DNA of 64,000 nt from Candidatus Altimarinota bacterium (GCA_012031035.1 JAAUUT010000008.1:27401-91400); one strand, 5' to 3'. Positions 1 through 9,229 are shown, counted from the first letter of the stretch. The notes: a model not told the origin generated them from the letters alone. A program made the numbers and translations.

Positions 1-125
1 ATTTCGCCCCAACGACAATGCCAGCGACGATGTAGCGTTTCCCAATCTTGCATTTCTAACCATTGCGAGACTATCTGTTCTCCCAAGCGACCAATTTTAT
101 CTTTTGATTTACGATCGCGCGTCAT
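1..125 (-). CDS. YraN/UPF0102 family protein, N-terminal part, cut by window edge
   Basis: The first 41 codons read from an ATG at 125 toward the window edge. The translation contains [17 protein letters not shown] followed by [10 protein letters not shown], which is the N-terminal signature of the UPF0102/YraN family, a restriction-endonuclease-like fold of unknown cellular role. The conserved acidic residues that follow WGE lie outside the window. No neighbour on the left is visible. Confidence 0.8.
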   Translation of the reverse strand, partial: MTRDRKSKDKIGRLGEQIVSQWLEMQDWETLHRRWHCRWGE

Positions 126-195
126 AAATAGCCTTCAATTCTTGATAGGATAACAAGTGTATTAGTTATAAATAACTTTTCTTAATTTTTATATT

Positions 196-728
196 ATGTT
201 GAGCGCGACAGCGATCGCCTTCAGAATCGACAATTTTTAATTATTGCGGCAATCGCATCTAAACTTATAATCTGTTTAATCGCGATCGTATTAGTTTTCG
301 GTACGATTGTAGCGCCAGCGCAAGCAATAGATTATGGCAGACGAAATTTAATTGAAAACGATTTTTCTGGTCAGGATTTAACCGATTCTCTTTTCGATCA
401 TGCTAACCTGCGAGGAGCTAATTTCAGCCATGCTAACTTGCGAGGAGTACGTTTTTTTGCGGCTAATTTAGAAGGAGCCAATTTTGAAGGCGCAGATTTA
501 ACGGGAGCCGATTTAGAATCGGCAAGATTAACTCGCACTAACTTTAGCAATGCTGTATTAGTAGGGGCATTTGCTACCAATACGCTATTTAATGGTGCGA
601 TTATCGACGGAGCCGATTTTACTGACGTTCTGTTGCGTCTCGATACAGAAAAAAAACTGTGTGATATTGCTAAAGGGACTAATCCCGTTACAGGACGCAA
701 TACTCGCGATACTTTGAATTGTTTTTAA
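196..728 (+). CDS. Pentapeptide-repeat protein with N-terminal signal segment; start unresolved
   Basis: The frame is open from 186 to the TAA at 726-728. It encodes a hydrophobic segment ending in APAQA at about 312-326, typical of an exported (periplasm or thylakoid lumen) protein, then A(N/D)LxG pentapeptide repeats such as [19 protein letters not shown], which fold as a right-handed beta-helix. The tail [20 protein letters not shown] is a common end of cyanobacterial lumenal pentapeptide proteins. No ATG, GTG or TTG exists in frame before TTG 438, which would delete the signal and the first repeats. The ATG at 196 enters this frame if one T is added to the five-T run at 234-238, giving [23 protein letters not shown] infer either a one-base deletion or a non-canonical start. 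Function is unknown. Confidence 0.7.
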
Positions 729-983
729 GTTTTAGGTCGCCTAAATCCTCATAAAAGCTGTTTTTCTTCGTTGCTTAACCCGCCTCCGAATTATTGTGGG
801 CTAATATTTTAAAGTCCTCTTTCTCATTCAAAGCAAAAAGTAAGAAGTCTAACAGCTATGTTACAGCAGACACCGAGCGCAATTTTATCACTTTAACTTT
901 AGAAATATTCTCTTAGACATTTGCTTTTTTACTTAAAAATAGTTTACAAAAGTTAAAGGTAGATCGCTCGACTCAAAATTTAG

Positions 984-1874
984 ATGACTGCACAACTTGT
1001 ATCAACAACCAATACTTTTGAAAAGCTGACTTGGAATTGGCAAGGAAACAAAATTCAATACACAGTCATGGGCACGGGGAAGCCATTGCTTCTTCTTCAT
1101 GGCTTCGGGGCTTCGATTGGGCATTGGCGAAAAAATATCCCCGTTCTTGCAGAGGGTGGATATCGCGTTTTTGCAATGGACTTATTGGGATTTGGCGGTT
1201 CGGATAAACCAGCCCGCGATTATACCATAGAAGTGTGGGCGCAGCAAATTAAAGATTTTTGGGCAGAACATATCAAAGAACCAATGGTATTGGTGGGCAA
1301 CTCAATTGGTGGATTGCTTGCCTTAACTGCGATCGCAGAATTTCCAGAAATCGCCGCTGGGGGAATTTTAATTAACAGTGCCGGAGGACTCAATCACCGT
1401 CCTGAAGAATTTAATCTTCCTTTGCGCTTAGTTATGGGTGCATTTACCAAGCTAGTAAGTTCGCCTCTTACGGGCAAGTTTATCTTTAATAACATTCGCC
1501 AAAAACATCGCCTTCGCCGAACCTTGTATCAAGTGTATAGCGATCGCGCCGCAGTCACCGACGAATTAATCGAGATGCTATACGAACCCTCGTGTCATCC
1601 TGGCGCGCAACAAGTATTTGCATCGGTTTTAACCGCACCCGCAGGTTCTTCCCCACAAGAATTACTCCCGCGCGTAAAACATCCTTTGTTGATTTTGTGG
1701 GGAGAAAAAGACCCTTGGACTCCTATTTCAGGAGCCAAAATTTATCAAGAATTAGCTCAAAACGGAGGCGATGTAGAGGTTTACCCAATTCCTAATGCGG
1801 GTCATTGTCCCCACGATGAAAATCCCAAGATGGTCAATGAATTGATTTTACAGTGGCTGTCTCGTAAGGACTAG
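984..1874 (+). CDS. Alpha/beta-fold hydrolase
   Basis: A 296-residue alpha/beta hydrolase of normal length. The oxyanion loop HGFGAS lies near residue 39, the nucleophile elbow GNSIGG near residue 106 places the catalytic Ser, the acid is probably Asp in GEKDPWTP, and the base is His in NAGHCPHDE near the C terminus. No signal peptide is seen, so it is probably cytosolic. The family includes haloalkane dehalogenase-like and pheophytinase-like enzymes, and the substrate cannot be set from sequence. It appears monocistronic and is followed by a palindromic repeat. Confidence 0.85.
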   Translation: MTAQLVSTTNTFEKLTWNWQGNKIQYTVMGTGKPLLLLHGFGASIGHWRKNIPVLAEGGYRVFAMDLLGFGGSDKPARDYTIEVWAQQIKDFWAEHIKEPMVLVGNSIGGLLALTAIAEFPEIAAGGILINSAGGLNHRPEEFNLPLRLVMGAFTKLVSSPLTGKFIFNNIRQKHRLRRTLYQVYSDRAAVTDELIEMLYEPSCHPGAQQVFASVLTAPAGSSPQELLPRVKHPLLILWGEKDPWTPISGAKIYQELAQNGGDVEVYPIPNAGHCPHDENPKMVNELILQWLSRKD

Positions 1875-1907
1875 AAATGCAATTGCGAACGAAGTAAGCA
1901 TTATTAA

Positions 1908-2001
1908 GTAGGGGCGAATGGCCATTCGCGACGGTCTGTGTGTGGTAGAGAAGCGATATATCGCTTCTCTATGTCGTCACCTTGAAAGCCCCGTCCCCTA
2001 C
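1908..2001. repeat. MITE-like palindromic element with GTAGGGGC ends
   Basis: The element begins GTAGGGGCGAATGGCC and ends GCCCCGTCCCCTAC, so its termini are imperfect inverted repeats. Its centre holds a perfect 24-base palindrome at 1947-1970 (AGAGAAGCGATA and its complement). Related but shorter GTAGGGGC hairpins occur at 9230-9253 and 33274-33302. It carries no ORF. It could also act as a transcription terminator for the upstream hydrolase. Confidence 0.55.
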
Positions 2002-2111
2002 AATTCATTAGCCCATATTAGAAATGATGGTTAATTAAGCAGACTATAATCACCGATCGCGAAAACCCAAAAATTGTTATAAGCTGAAAGGAAAGTTCGG
2101 GCTATGGTGGG

Positions 2112-2687
2112 ATGTCTAAGCGCAAAAAACACGGTCTTCAATGGATTAAAGAAACCATAGAACTAAAAGAAGACCACAACTGGAAATCAACGCCAGACCA
2201 TCGAATCTTTGTGGCGGGACGAGGTGCATTGCGCTTCGATGTTCCTCAAGACTGGTTTTTTGAACCCGATACCGATTCTTTTCGATTTCTAAACGCTAAG
2301 CCTCCTAATGATGACTGTCGTCTAGAAGCTTCTTATAATATACTGCCTCCTGGCGACTGGCGAGATATTCCTCTAGTTCCACTGCTTAAAAAAGTAGTTA
2401 GAGGCGACACTCGCAATCCCATCGAACAAGGCGAAATTATTAAACTCAAGCGTCAAACAGCGCGTATCGTTTGGACGCAATTTAAATTTATCGATCCTCA
2501 AGAAAAGCGCGATGCGTATTCTCGCATTTGTATCGGGTTGGGTTCTGGAGTTCAGTGTCTGATTACTTTTGATTATTGGGCAAACGATGCAGAGCGTTTT
2601 ACGCCAGTATGGGATACAGCGATGGAATCGCTTACTTTAGGTTTATATATCCGCGATCCTCGCACGGGATTTGCCTTGCCCGATTAA
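2112..2687 (+). CDS. Conserved cyanobacterial hypothetical protein
   Basis: A 191-residue soluble protein with no signal peptide or membrane segment. It has a basic N terminus (MSKRKKHG), then a mixed alpha/beta sequence with conserved-looking motifs FDVPQDWFFEPD and LEASYNILPPGDW and an aromatic stretch CLITFDYWANDAERF. The family looks restricted to cyanobacteria, but I cannot give a function. The ATG at 2112 is the only plausible start, because the ATG at 2104 is in another frame. The gene stands alone. Confidence 0.7.
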   Translation: MSKRKKHGLQWIKETIELKEDHNWKSTPDHRIFVAGRGALRFDVPQDWFFEPDTDSFRFLNAKPPNDDCRLEASYNILPPGDWRDIPLVPLLKKVVRGDTRNPIEQGEIIKLKRQTARIVWTQFKFIDPQEKRDAYSRICIGLGSGVQCLITFDYWANDAERFTPVWDTAMESLTLGLYIRDPRTGFALPD

Positions 2688-2725
2688 TGCCACTAAAATT
2701 TCCGTGCTGGAAAGAAGAAAAGAAT

Positions 2726-3070
2726 TTAGGCATACAGTAATTGATTTCTAATTTCCTTAGCCGTCAGTACACTCACCAAAATACCAATTCTTTGTGCGAC
2801 TTCGTAAGCATTTTTCTGAGGCACAACAATAATTCCAAAATGTTATTTATCCTCTTCGATATACTGAAGATGCAACCGTTCAAAGTCAACTCGGTTATGG
2901 GTTAGGATACACCTTTCAACAGAAACTGCGAATTCAAGCTGTTCCCTATCTGTTTTGCCAAGGGTTGCTTGTTCGGGGACGGTTGTAACATCTAAACCAC
3001 GCGATCGCAACAGCGTTGCAACTAGTGCCGACATATCCTCATCTGTATAAAGTGCCGCAAAAGTGGTCAC
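2726..3070 (-). pseudogene. DUF5615 PIN-like toxin-type protein interrupted by an in-frame stop
   Basis: The first 75 residues (LYTDEDMSALVATLLRSRG, ILTHNRVDFERLH) match the DUF5615 PIN-like family, with acidic residues in TDED and HNRVDF. The frame hits TAA at 2843-2845, but reading on in the same frame gives HFGIIVVPQKNAYEVAQRIG and then LLTAKEIRNQLLYA-type residues to a second TAA at 2726. That restores about 114 residues, the usual family length. Family members normally have Gln before the His, so CAA to TAA is the simplest explanation. The start overlaps the upstream DUF433 gene by four bases (ATGA), as in a two-gene toxin-antitoxin-like unit. Confidence 0.75.
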
Positions 3071-3360
3071 AATTCACCTAAAGCGGCTCTCACAGATGGA
3101 TGGACTAGCTCATCAGGAACTCGATTTCGCTCGATATACTCATTAATTTCTTTTTGATGGTCGAGATAGAAACTCAAGGCATCAAAAACTTGCGCTAGCG
3201 TTAAATGAGGCAAATGGCTCAAAATTTCCTCTGGCATAATGCCTAACCGCCACAAACCAACAATGGCACGAACAGATGTACGAGTGCCCAAAATAATTGG
3301 CTCTCCGCTCAAAATCTCAGAGTTGCTGGTAACGTAGCGTGAGAGAGTTTCTACAGTCAT
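3067..3360 (-). CDS. DUF433 family protein, probable antitoxin partner
   Basis: A 97-residue DUF433 protein with the family core GEPIILGTRTSVRAIVGLWRL followed by LPHLTLAQVFDALSFYLDH, a helix-turn-helix-like fold often paired with DUF5615/PIN-like proteins in VapBC-like modules. I prefer the ATG at 3360, giving MTVETL. A GTG at 3372 would add four residues with no better start signal. It precedes and overlaps the DUF5615 gene by four bases, so the two are translationally coupled. It probably binds DNA and its partner, and the partner is now truncated. Confidence 0.75.
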   Translation of the reverse strand: MTVETLSRYVTSNSEILSGEPIILGTRTSVRAIVGLWRLGIMPEEILSHLPHLTLAQVFDALSFYLDHQKEINEYIERNRVPDELVHPSVRAALGEL

Positions 3361-3461
3361 AGAGCGAAGCACACAGTAGAGACTAGATTTGCTTCCAGTC
3401 TAACAATATATAAGACTCAATCATCATAAGCAAAATTCCACCACAATGTTTATCTAACAGC

Positions 3462-5414
3462 CTAACTAATCGTCCCCGTCAAAGGCGAACTCGCACTAGC
3501 ATAGCTTTTGAGTGGCATTCTTCCTGCTAGATATGCCAATCGCCCCGCTTGCGCTGCCATGCCCATTGCTTGCCCCATCAGGACGGGATTTTTAGCAAGC
3601 GAGATCGCACTATTAATCAACAAAGCATCTGCCCCCATTTCCATCGCCTGCGACGCTTCGCTGGGCGTACCGATGCCAGCATCCACGACGACAGGAATTT
3701 TAGCTTCTTCAATGATAATGGCGATATTCGCTTCATTTTTGATTCCTTGTCCCGAACCGATGGGCGATCCCAAAGGCATCACCGTTGCACATCCTACTTC
3801 TTCGAGACGTTTTGCTAAGAGGGGGTCGGCATTGATATAAGGTAAAACGGCAAACCCTTCTTTAACTAACTGTTCGGCTGCTTGCAGCGTTCCAATCGGA
3901 TCGGGTAATAAATATTTAGGATCGGGGATGACTTCGAGTTTGACAAAGTTATTGTCTTCCTGACCCAATAATTTTGTCATTTCTCGTCCCAATCTTGCTA
4001 CTCGAATCGCTTCTTCTGCTGTCTTACAACCTGCTGTATTAGGCAGCATCCAGATTTTTGTCCAATCGATCGCCTCTGCTAATCCTTCGTGTCCTGGGGC
4101 TTGTGTTTGAACGCGACGCACCGCTACTGTAACGATTTGACACCCACTAGCAACGATACTCTGTTGCATGATATCGAGACTGGGATATTTCCCCGTCCCC
4201 GTCATCAGGCGAGAGTGAAATTTACGTCCTGCAATAATCAATTCATCGGTTGTCTGTTCGAGTTCGCGATGGGGAGAGGAACCGTTGCTGGATTTAATTT
4301 GTAAAGGAAGGGGATTCATGACTAAAGGTGCAGGATTAGGTTTAGTGTAAAAGCGATCGCAACGAAAATGTTCGAGTAGAGGATCGGATTTTTGTTGCAA
4401 AATTAAGTCGGCTAATAAAGAAGCCGTGACTGGAGCAAGTAAAATTCCGTTGCGATAGTGACCGACTGCCAAAATTAAATTGTCACACGAACTCGTTCCC
4501 AAAATTGGCAATTCATCGGGCGTTCCCGGACGAAATCCCCACCAAAACTCTTCAATCGCCCAATTTTCTAGGGCAGGATACAGACGAATCGCGCGATCGA
4601 GTAAGCTTTGAATGCCTTTAGGCGTATTATTCGGTGTCCAGCCAACTTCTTCTACTGTCGTCCCAACAATTAAGCGTCCGTCTTGGCGGGGAACTAAATA
4701 CGTTTGCGAACCAAATAAGATTCGTTCCAAAGGGAAAGGTTGATGGGGTTCTCTCGGCATTCTAACCGAAAGCATTTGTCCCTTGACAGGACGCACGGGA
4801 TATGGTATTAGTTGATTTGCCCAAGAACCCGTTGCTAAGACGTAAGTTTGCGCTTGCAATTCGCCTTGCGAAGTAAAAACGCCACTAACTCGTCCTTGCT
4901 TTTGTTGTATGGCGCGAACGGCAATTCCTTCTCGTAAATCGACACCGAGGCTTTGAGCGGCTTGTACGAGGGCGTTAACGAGGATGCGGTTATCGACTTG
5001 TCCGTCTTCGGGATACCACCAACCCCCAATAACATCGCTTCCCAGTCCGGGTTGATACAAATGAATGGCTTCTTTATCTAACCAAGTTGCATTGGGTAAC
5101 TGGTCACTAGTCACTGGTAACTGATAAGCGGGTGCTAAAATGCCACAGGGTAGATAACCCGTCTCCAACCCCGTTAAATCTTCGATTTTACGAATCCATT
5201 CTGAATATAGCCAGCGAGATCTCAGACACAACTCCAGCATGGGAGCAGAGGTTAGATTTTCTGCGTGAGGAGCTAGCATTCCAGCAGCAGCATGAGAAGT
5301 CGCTTGTCCAAAATCGCGACTGAGAACAGTCACTTTTGCACCGCGAAGTTTCAGGTCAATCGCGATCGCCAATCCGATAATTCCGCCACCAATAATAATT
5401 ATGTCACTGGTCAT
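3462..5414 (-). CDS. thiOG: Bifunctional glycine oxidase / thiazole synthase (ThiO-ThiG fusion)
   Basis: A 650-residue fusion typical of cyanobacteria. Residues 1 to about 365 are ThiO, an FAD-dependent glycine oxidase with the dinucleotide motif [15 protein letters not shown] at the N terminus, supplying dehydroglycine. Residues from about 385 on are ThiG, which forms the thiamin thiazole from deoxyxylulose phosphate. The ThiG Schiff-base Lys is in FVKLEV, with [11 protein letters not shown] and [20 protein letters not shown] as phosphate and core motifs. Four ACTGGTC-type heptamer repeats (5099-5126) are embedded in frame in the ThiO part, encoding [12 protein letters not shown]. ThiS and other thi genes are not in the window. 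Confidence 0.95.
   Translation of the reverse strand: MTSDIIIIGGGIIGLAIAIDLKLRGAKVTVLSRDFGQATSHAAAGMLAPHAENLTSAPMLELCLRSRWLYSEWIRKIEDLTGLETGYLPCGILAPAYQLPVTSDQLPNATWLDKEAIHLYQPGLGSDVIGGWWYPEDGQVDNRILVNALVQAAQSLGVDLREGIAVRAIQQKQGRVSGVFTSQGELQAQTYVLATGSWANQLIPYPVRPVKGQMLSVRMPREPHQPFPLERILFGSQTYLVPRQDGRLIVGTTVEEVGWTPNNTPKGIQSLLDRAIRLYPALENWAIEEFWWGFRPGTPDELPILGTSSCDNLILAVGHYRNGILLAPVTASLLADLILQQKSDPLLEHFRCDRFYTKPNPAPLVMNPLPLQIKSSNGSSPHRELEQTTDELIIAGRKFHSRLMTGTGKYPSLDIMQQSIVASGCQIVTVAVRRVQTQAPGHEGLAEAIDWTKIWMLPNTAGCKTAEEAIRVARLGREMTKLLGQEDNNFVKLEVIPDPKYLLPDPIGTLQAAEQLVKEGFAVLPYINADPLLAKRLEEVGCATVMPLGSPIGSGQGIKNEANIAIIIEEAKIPVVVDAGIGTPSEASQAMEMGADALLINSAISLAKNPVLMGQAMGMAAQAGRLAYLAGRMPLKSYASASSPLTGTIS
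5099..5126. repeat. Four ACTGGTC-type heptamer repeats inside thiOG
   Basis: The units are ACTGGTC, ACTAGTC, ACTGGTA and ACTGATA. They belong to the same heptamer family as the intergenic array at 9993-10027. They lie inside the coding sequence without breaking the frame. Confidence 0.7.
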
Positions 5415-5456
5415 TGTTTTTTTGTCCTTTGCTAGCGCCCTCAGCCAAAAAAGTAT

Positions 5457-5728
5457 CTATACAGACAATGCTTCAATCCAATCTTGCTGAAACTGTTTCT
5501 TACACTCTAAAGCCTTTGTCAGGCTCTCTTCCAAACTCAAAAAGGTAATTCCTTGCCTATACCAACGTAACTCATCATCTTCAGATACGCGATCGCAAAG
5601 ATTTGAGCCACTAGAAAAGTTTAAAGCTATAAAAGTTGGATCGAGCGATTTAATTAAATCTTTTGATATGGGTTTTGATGCCAATCAATCGTCTGCCAAA
5701 TAACGCGATAAAAAGGTTTTTTTAGCAT
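5457..5728 (-). pseudogene. Small hypothetical gene with probable one-base frameshift
   Basis: The C-terminal 75 residues (from TTG 5684, KPISKDLIKSLDPTFIALN onward to WIEALSV) are open but begin directly after a stop at an unlikely TTG. In another frame an ATG at 5728 gives MLKKPFYRVIWQTIDWHQ and then stops at 5654. Adding one A to the four-A run near 5677 joins the frames into a single 90-residue protein. I do not recognise the family. It lies between thiOG and the hicAB pair on the same strand. The frameshift is inferred, and the short ORF alone could also be spurious. Confidence 0.45.
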
Positions 5729-5752
5729 AAATTCAAGCTTTTTAGCTTTTAA

Positions 5753-5971
5753 CTAACCACCTATCACAACTAACGGCTTCGGTAGTGTTTCTTCATCAGC
5801 CAAATAAGATTCAATCAGAGATTCTAATGCTTCTTTTCCCTTAAATACTGCTTCCTCATAAGTTGCTCCATGAGTCCGCCAATCTTGACCTGGGAAATCG
5901 GGTAAAGCAACCAGGAAACAATTGTCTTCATCCGACCATTGAATAACCATGCGATACTTAAGTTTATCCAT
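5753..5971 (-). CDS. hicB: HicB-type antitoxin
   Basis: A 72-residue HicB-family protein with the partial RNase-H-like fold: YRMVIQWSDEDNCFLVALPDFPG then THGATYEEAVFKGKEALESLIES. It ends soon after the fold, so it lacks the longer DNA-binding tail of some HicB proteins. It follows hicA with an eight-base overlap (5964-5971), the usual hicA-hicB order. HicB neutralises the HicA mRNA interferase by direct binding. The partner here seems frameshifted. Confidence 0.8.
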   Translation of the reverse strand: MDKLKYRMVIQWSDEDNCFLVALPDFPGQDWRTHGATYEEAVFKGKEALESLIESYLADEETLPKPLVVIGG

Positions 5972-6172
5972 CGGCTTCTCCCTCGATTAGTTTGATAGCT
6001 TTGTCTACGGCTTTTTCAAGATAGGGCTTGGCATCATCTCCATCGTTGCCAGAAACGGTTATTCTTCCAGCATACAAAGGATGTGCCCAGTTCGTATGGG
6101 AGCCTTTCCCTGGTCGTTCGGTAAAACCTGCACGTCGCAGCATTTGTTTGAGATCTCGAATTTTTTAGGCAT
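5964..6172 (-). pseudogene. hicA: HicA-type mRNA interferase, frameshifted near its start
   Basis: The frame ending at 5964 encodes IRDLKQMLRRAGFTERPGKG, the catalytic-His motif GSHTNW and VSGNDGDDAKPYLEKA, the HicA/YcfA double-stranded-RNA-binding-like fold. The family start MPKK-IRDL is present at 6172 (ATGCCT), but the A run holds six rather than seven bases, so the ATG is out of frame by one. The open part could still start at the ATG at 6143, giving 59 residues without the first helix. It is coupled to hicB. Either the toxin is inactivated or the base count is wrong. Confidence 0.7.
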
Positions 6173-6205
6173 AGATTAAAGAAAATCACCTAAGAGCAAG
6201 AATCT

Positions 6206-6643
6206 CTAAGGCAAATATTTCTGTACCACATCCCACCCTGTCAGCGTTACAAAGATAAACGCGCCAAATAGGATAATATTAGTCCCAATGTGGAGCGATC
6301 GCGCCCACGGACGTTGAGGACTAATTTGTGTGGCGCTAATGGCTGAGATTGACACTAAAGCAACTACGAATAACCCTGCGAATAAATGAGATGAATGTCC
6401 CAGACTGCCATAATGTCCTAGCGTCCCGATTAATCCGATCCCCAGTAATAATAAAACTAAATGAACTAAAATCGCCCCCATCGTCCAATGAAACGGTCTT
6501 AACCAAGCAGGACGAGCATGTTTAGAGATGCGGCGATTCCACATCCAAATCCCAGAAATTCCTAACAAAAGATAAGCCAATAAAGACAACCCCATCGACC
6601 AAGCGGCAATTTTCCACAACCAAAGAAACGAGGGTAAGTTCAA
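6206..6643 (-). CDS. DUF4079-type four-helix membrane protein
   Basis: A 145-residue integral membrane protein with four hydrophobic helices at about residues 10-33, 52-76, 84-104 and 118-138. Several His residues lie near helix ends (PFHWTMGAILVHL, GHSSHLFAG, RSLHIGTN), a pattern found in DUF4079 and cytochrome b561-like proteins. Heme binding is plausible but not shown. No signal other than the first helix is seen. Neighbours give no clear partner. Confidence 0.65.
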   Translation of the reverse strand: MNLPSFLWLWKIAAWSMGLSLLAYLLLGISGIWMWNRRISKHARPAWLRPFHWTMGAILVHLVLLLLGIGLIGTLGHYGSLGHSSHLFAGLFVVALVSISAISATQISPQRPWARSLHIGTNIILFGAFIFVTLTGWDVVQKYLP

Positions 6644-6804
6644 ACTTTAGTATCCCAACTCTATTAGACTTCTTGCTTGTATATCGGGGAAAGGAGGAAA
6701 GAGCCATTATTCCCTTTTTCCTTTTCCTCATATTTTGAATCCCTAATTTTTGATTCTTGCAAGAGGTCTATTAACTAGCCTATGCTTTTTGGAGGGCGAA
6801 TCGC

Positions 6805-6835
6805 AAAAAAAAAGATTGCTTGAACCAAGCAACCT
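6805..6835 (-). terminator. Rho-independent terminator after the DUF1830 gene
   Basis: Read on the minus strand, GGTTGCTTG-gtt-CAAGCAATC forms a stem with a G-T pair and is followed by nine T residues. It lies about 20 bases past the stop of the DUF1830 gene. Confidence 0.8.
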
Positions 6836-6857
6836 TATACTGCTAACAATTTGGCGA

Positions 6858-7283
6858 TTAACTGGCGGAAACTAAAATGCTTTTTAAAGAGGTGATGCTT
6901 TCTTGGCTTTTATTATCAGTTGTATCAATAGTTTGATTTTTATCGCGATCGGCAGAATTTGACATCCCATCGTCATCGATGTCGTCATCTCTGCCATCAT
7001 TAATGCTAAGGCGATCGCAAGGAATCGTATCCGAGAGAATCGCACTCGCCATCATTCCACTATGAATTTCTAACAAAGCTTCCGGTAAGGCTTCAAAAAC
7101 TAAGCGCTGTCCTGGAAAAACAACTCGCTCGAAATACCACTTGGCAATATTAGTAATCCGGGCAATTTGAATTTGGCTGGTAGCGTTTACATAGCAACAA
7201 AGGATACTATTCCTATGTCCGTTTGGTATGGGATCGAGGATTTGAGCCATAGCAATAGGGTTAATTTTATTATTTTGGTTCAT
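6858..7283 (-). CDS. DUF1830 domain protein with acidic C-terminal tail
   Basis: A 141-residue protein when started at the ATG at 7283, which has AGGAAG about seven bases upstream; a TTG at 7313 is a weaker start. Residues 25-90 are the cyanobacterial DUF1830 domain (ILCCYVNATSQIQIARI, WYFERVVFPGQRLVFEA, LEIHSG). The tail is unusually long and acidic (NDGRDDDIDDDGMSNSADRD) and looks disordered. The function of DUF1830 is not known. A clear terminator follows. Confidence 0.8.
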   Translation of the reverse strand: MNQNNKINPIAMAQILDPIPNGHRNSILCCYVNATSQIQIARITNIAKWYFERVVFPGQRLVFEALPEALLEIHSGMMASAILSDTIPCDRLSINDGRDDDIDDDGMSNSADRDKNQTIDTTDNKSQESITSLKSILVSAS

Positions 7284-7651
7284 CGTTGTTCTTCCTAAGC
7301 TAACACTCTCCAATCCCGACTAGTTGTAATGATTATTACAATCAACTCTTCTCAAAAGACAGATCTTGATATCATAAAGATATTTGACCTGATTTAAGAT
7401 TTTTTTAAGATAAATTGCAATTTACTATTCCCTTGATAATTCAGGCTTCCTCTTGCTAGCTACGAGTTATCCCCAGACAATTATCGAAAAAAATCGATAA
7501 TCAGTATTGCTTTTTACTGAAACCCGTCTTATTCGTCATACTCAACAGTTAGCAACGTTTATCGCTGATAGTTAAGTTATATTAAAATAATTATAGATAA
7601 CAATTCGCTTATTAAGTCTTCTTAAACTCCTCTATACAAACGCTTCAAACC
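7284..7651. other. Divergent intergenic region, AT-rich
   Basis: This 368-base spacer separates the minus-strand DUF1830 gene from the plus-strand radical SAM gene, so it must hold both promoters. It is AT-rich. I see no convincing -35/-10 pair, repeat or small gene. Confidence 0.4.
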
Positions 7652-9220
7652 ATGAACCAGCGAATCCTTTATGTTCGTCTCCCTTGCAATCCAATATTTC
7701 CAATAGGCGTTGTCTATTTAGCCGATCGCGTTCATAAGGTTTTTGAGGAGATCGAGCAAAAAATTTTCGATCTCGGAACAGTACCGCCTCTGGATTACAA
7801 AGCAGCGCTGGATCGCTGGATCGATGAATTTAAACCTACTCTACTTGTCTTTTCCTGGCGTGACATTCAAATTTATGCACCAGTCGGGGGAAGAGGGGGC
7901 AATCCATTACAATATACCTTTGAGTTTTTTTATGCGCTCAATCCCTTGATTAAGCTGCGCAGTGCGTTAGGATTGACGCGCATTGCATCGAGTTATTACG
8001 GCGAACTTTGGCGCAATCTAGGCTTAATTAAGCGAGGATTGAAGCGGGCGAAAAAATATCATGAGGATGCCCGTTTAGTAGTTGGTGGCGGTGCGGTTAG
8101 CGTGTTTTACGAACAACTACAGACGCAACTCCCAAAAGGAACCATTGTTTCGGTAGGAGAAGGAGAAGGTTTACTCGAAAAATTATTGCAGGGACGGGAT
8201 TTCTCTGACGAACGCTGCTACATCGTCGGCGAACAAAAACCCAGAGAAAGATTGATTCACGAAAACCCAACTCCGTTTGAAAAAACCGCTTGCGATTACG
8301 ATTACATCGAAAAAATCTGGCCCGAATTTAATTATTACCTGCAAGAAAACGACTTCTACATCGGCGTACAAACCAAACGTGGCTGTCCCCACAACTGTTG
8401 TTACTGCGTTTACACGGTTGTAGAAGGAAAACAAGTACGTATCAACCCCGCCGATGAAGTGGTTAAAGAAATGCGCCAACTTTACGATCGCGGAATTCGC
8501 AATTTCTGGTTTACCGACGCGCAATTCATTCCAGCGCGGAAATTTATCGATGATGCGATCGAATTACTCCAAAAGATCCTCGATTCTGGGATGACAGATA
8601 TCCATTGGGCGGCTTATATCCGTGCCGATAATCTCACTCCCCAATTATGCGATCTGATGGTGAAAACGGGAATGAACTATTTTGAAATCGGTATCACCAG
8701 CGGTTCCCAGGAATTAGTCCGCAAGATGCGCATGGGTTACAACCTGCGGACTGTCTTGCAAAATTGCCGAGATTTAAAGGCGGCGGGATTCAACGATCTC
8801 GTTTCGGTAAATTATTCTTTTAACGTTATCGATGAAACTTTCGATACGATTCGCCAAACCATCGCTTATCATTGCGAATTAGAGAGAATTTTTGGAGTAG
8901 ATAAAGTCGAACCTGCCATCTTCTTCATCGGGTTGCAACCGCACACCCATTTAGAAGAATTTGCCCTCAAAAATGATATTCTCAAACCGGGTTACGACCC
9001 CATGAACATCACGCCTTGGACAGTTCGCAAGATGTTATGGAATCCAGAACCGTTGGGTTCATTCTTCGGCGAAGTTTGCTTGCAAGCTTGGCAGCGAAAT
9101 CCTAACGATTTTGGGCGAGAAGTGATGAAAATTCTAGAAGAAAGGCTGGGTTGTGCCGATTTAGAAGAGGCATTAACTGCACCCGTAGATAAGCAGAAGA
9201 AAGAGTTAGTAGGCGTTTAA
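7652..9220 (+). CDS. Cobalamin-type radical SAM protein (B12-binding N-terminal domain)
   Basis: A 522-residue protein with the two-domain layout of B12-dependent radical SAM enzymes. Residues 1-190 resemble a cobalamin-binding Rossmann domain (VVGGGAVSVFYE, VSVGEGEG), although the usual DxHxxG motif is not obvious. The radical SAM core follows, with the 4Fe-4S motif RGCPHNCCYC (CxxxCxxC), then ITSGSQELVRKM in the barrel. Such enzymes carry out methylations and other radical steps on cofactors or lipids, and the substrate is not predictable here. It appears monocistronic. Confidence 0.85.
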   Translation: MNQRILYVRLPCNPIFPIGVVYLADRVHKVFEEIEQKIFDLGTVPPLDYKAALDRWIDEFKPTLLVFSWRDIQIYAPVGGRGGNPLQYTFEFFYALNPLIKLRSALGLTRIASSYYGELWRNLGLIKRGLKRAKKYHEDARLVVGGGAVSVFYEQLQTQLPKGTIVSVGEGEGLLEKLLQGRDFSDERCYIVGEQKPRERLIHENPTPFEKTACDYDYIEKIWPEFNYYLQENDFYIGVQTKRGCPHNCCYCVYTVVEGKQVRINPADEVVKEMRQLYDRGIRNFWFTDAQFIPARKFIDDAIELLQKILDSGMTDIHWAAYIRADNLTPQLCDLMVKTGMNYFEIGITSGSQELVRKMRMGYNLRTVLQNCRDLKAAGFNDLVSVNYSFNVIDETFDTIRQTIAYHCELERIFGVDKVEPAIFFIGLQPHTHLEEFALKNDILKPGYDPMNITPWTVRKMLWNPEPLGSFFGEVCLQAWQRNPNDFGREVMKILEERLGCADLEEALTAPVDKQKKELVGV

Positions 9221-9229
9221 TTGTTAATT

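Noticed and set aside
398..700. Minus-strand 100-residue frame opposite the pentapeptide gene
   Set aside because: It is the mirror of the repeat codons on the other strand and has no ribosome site.
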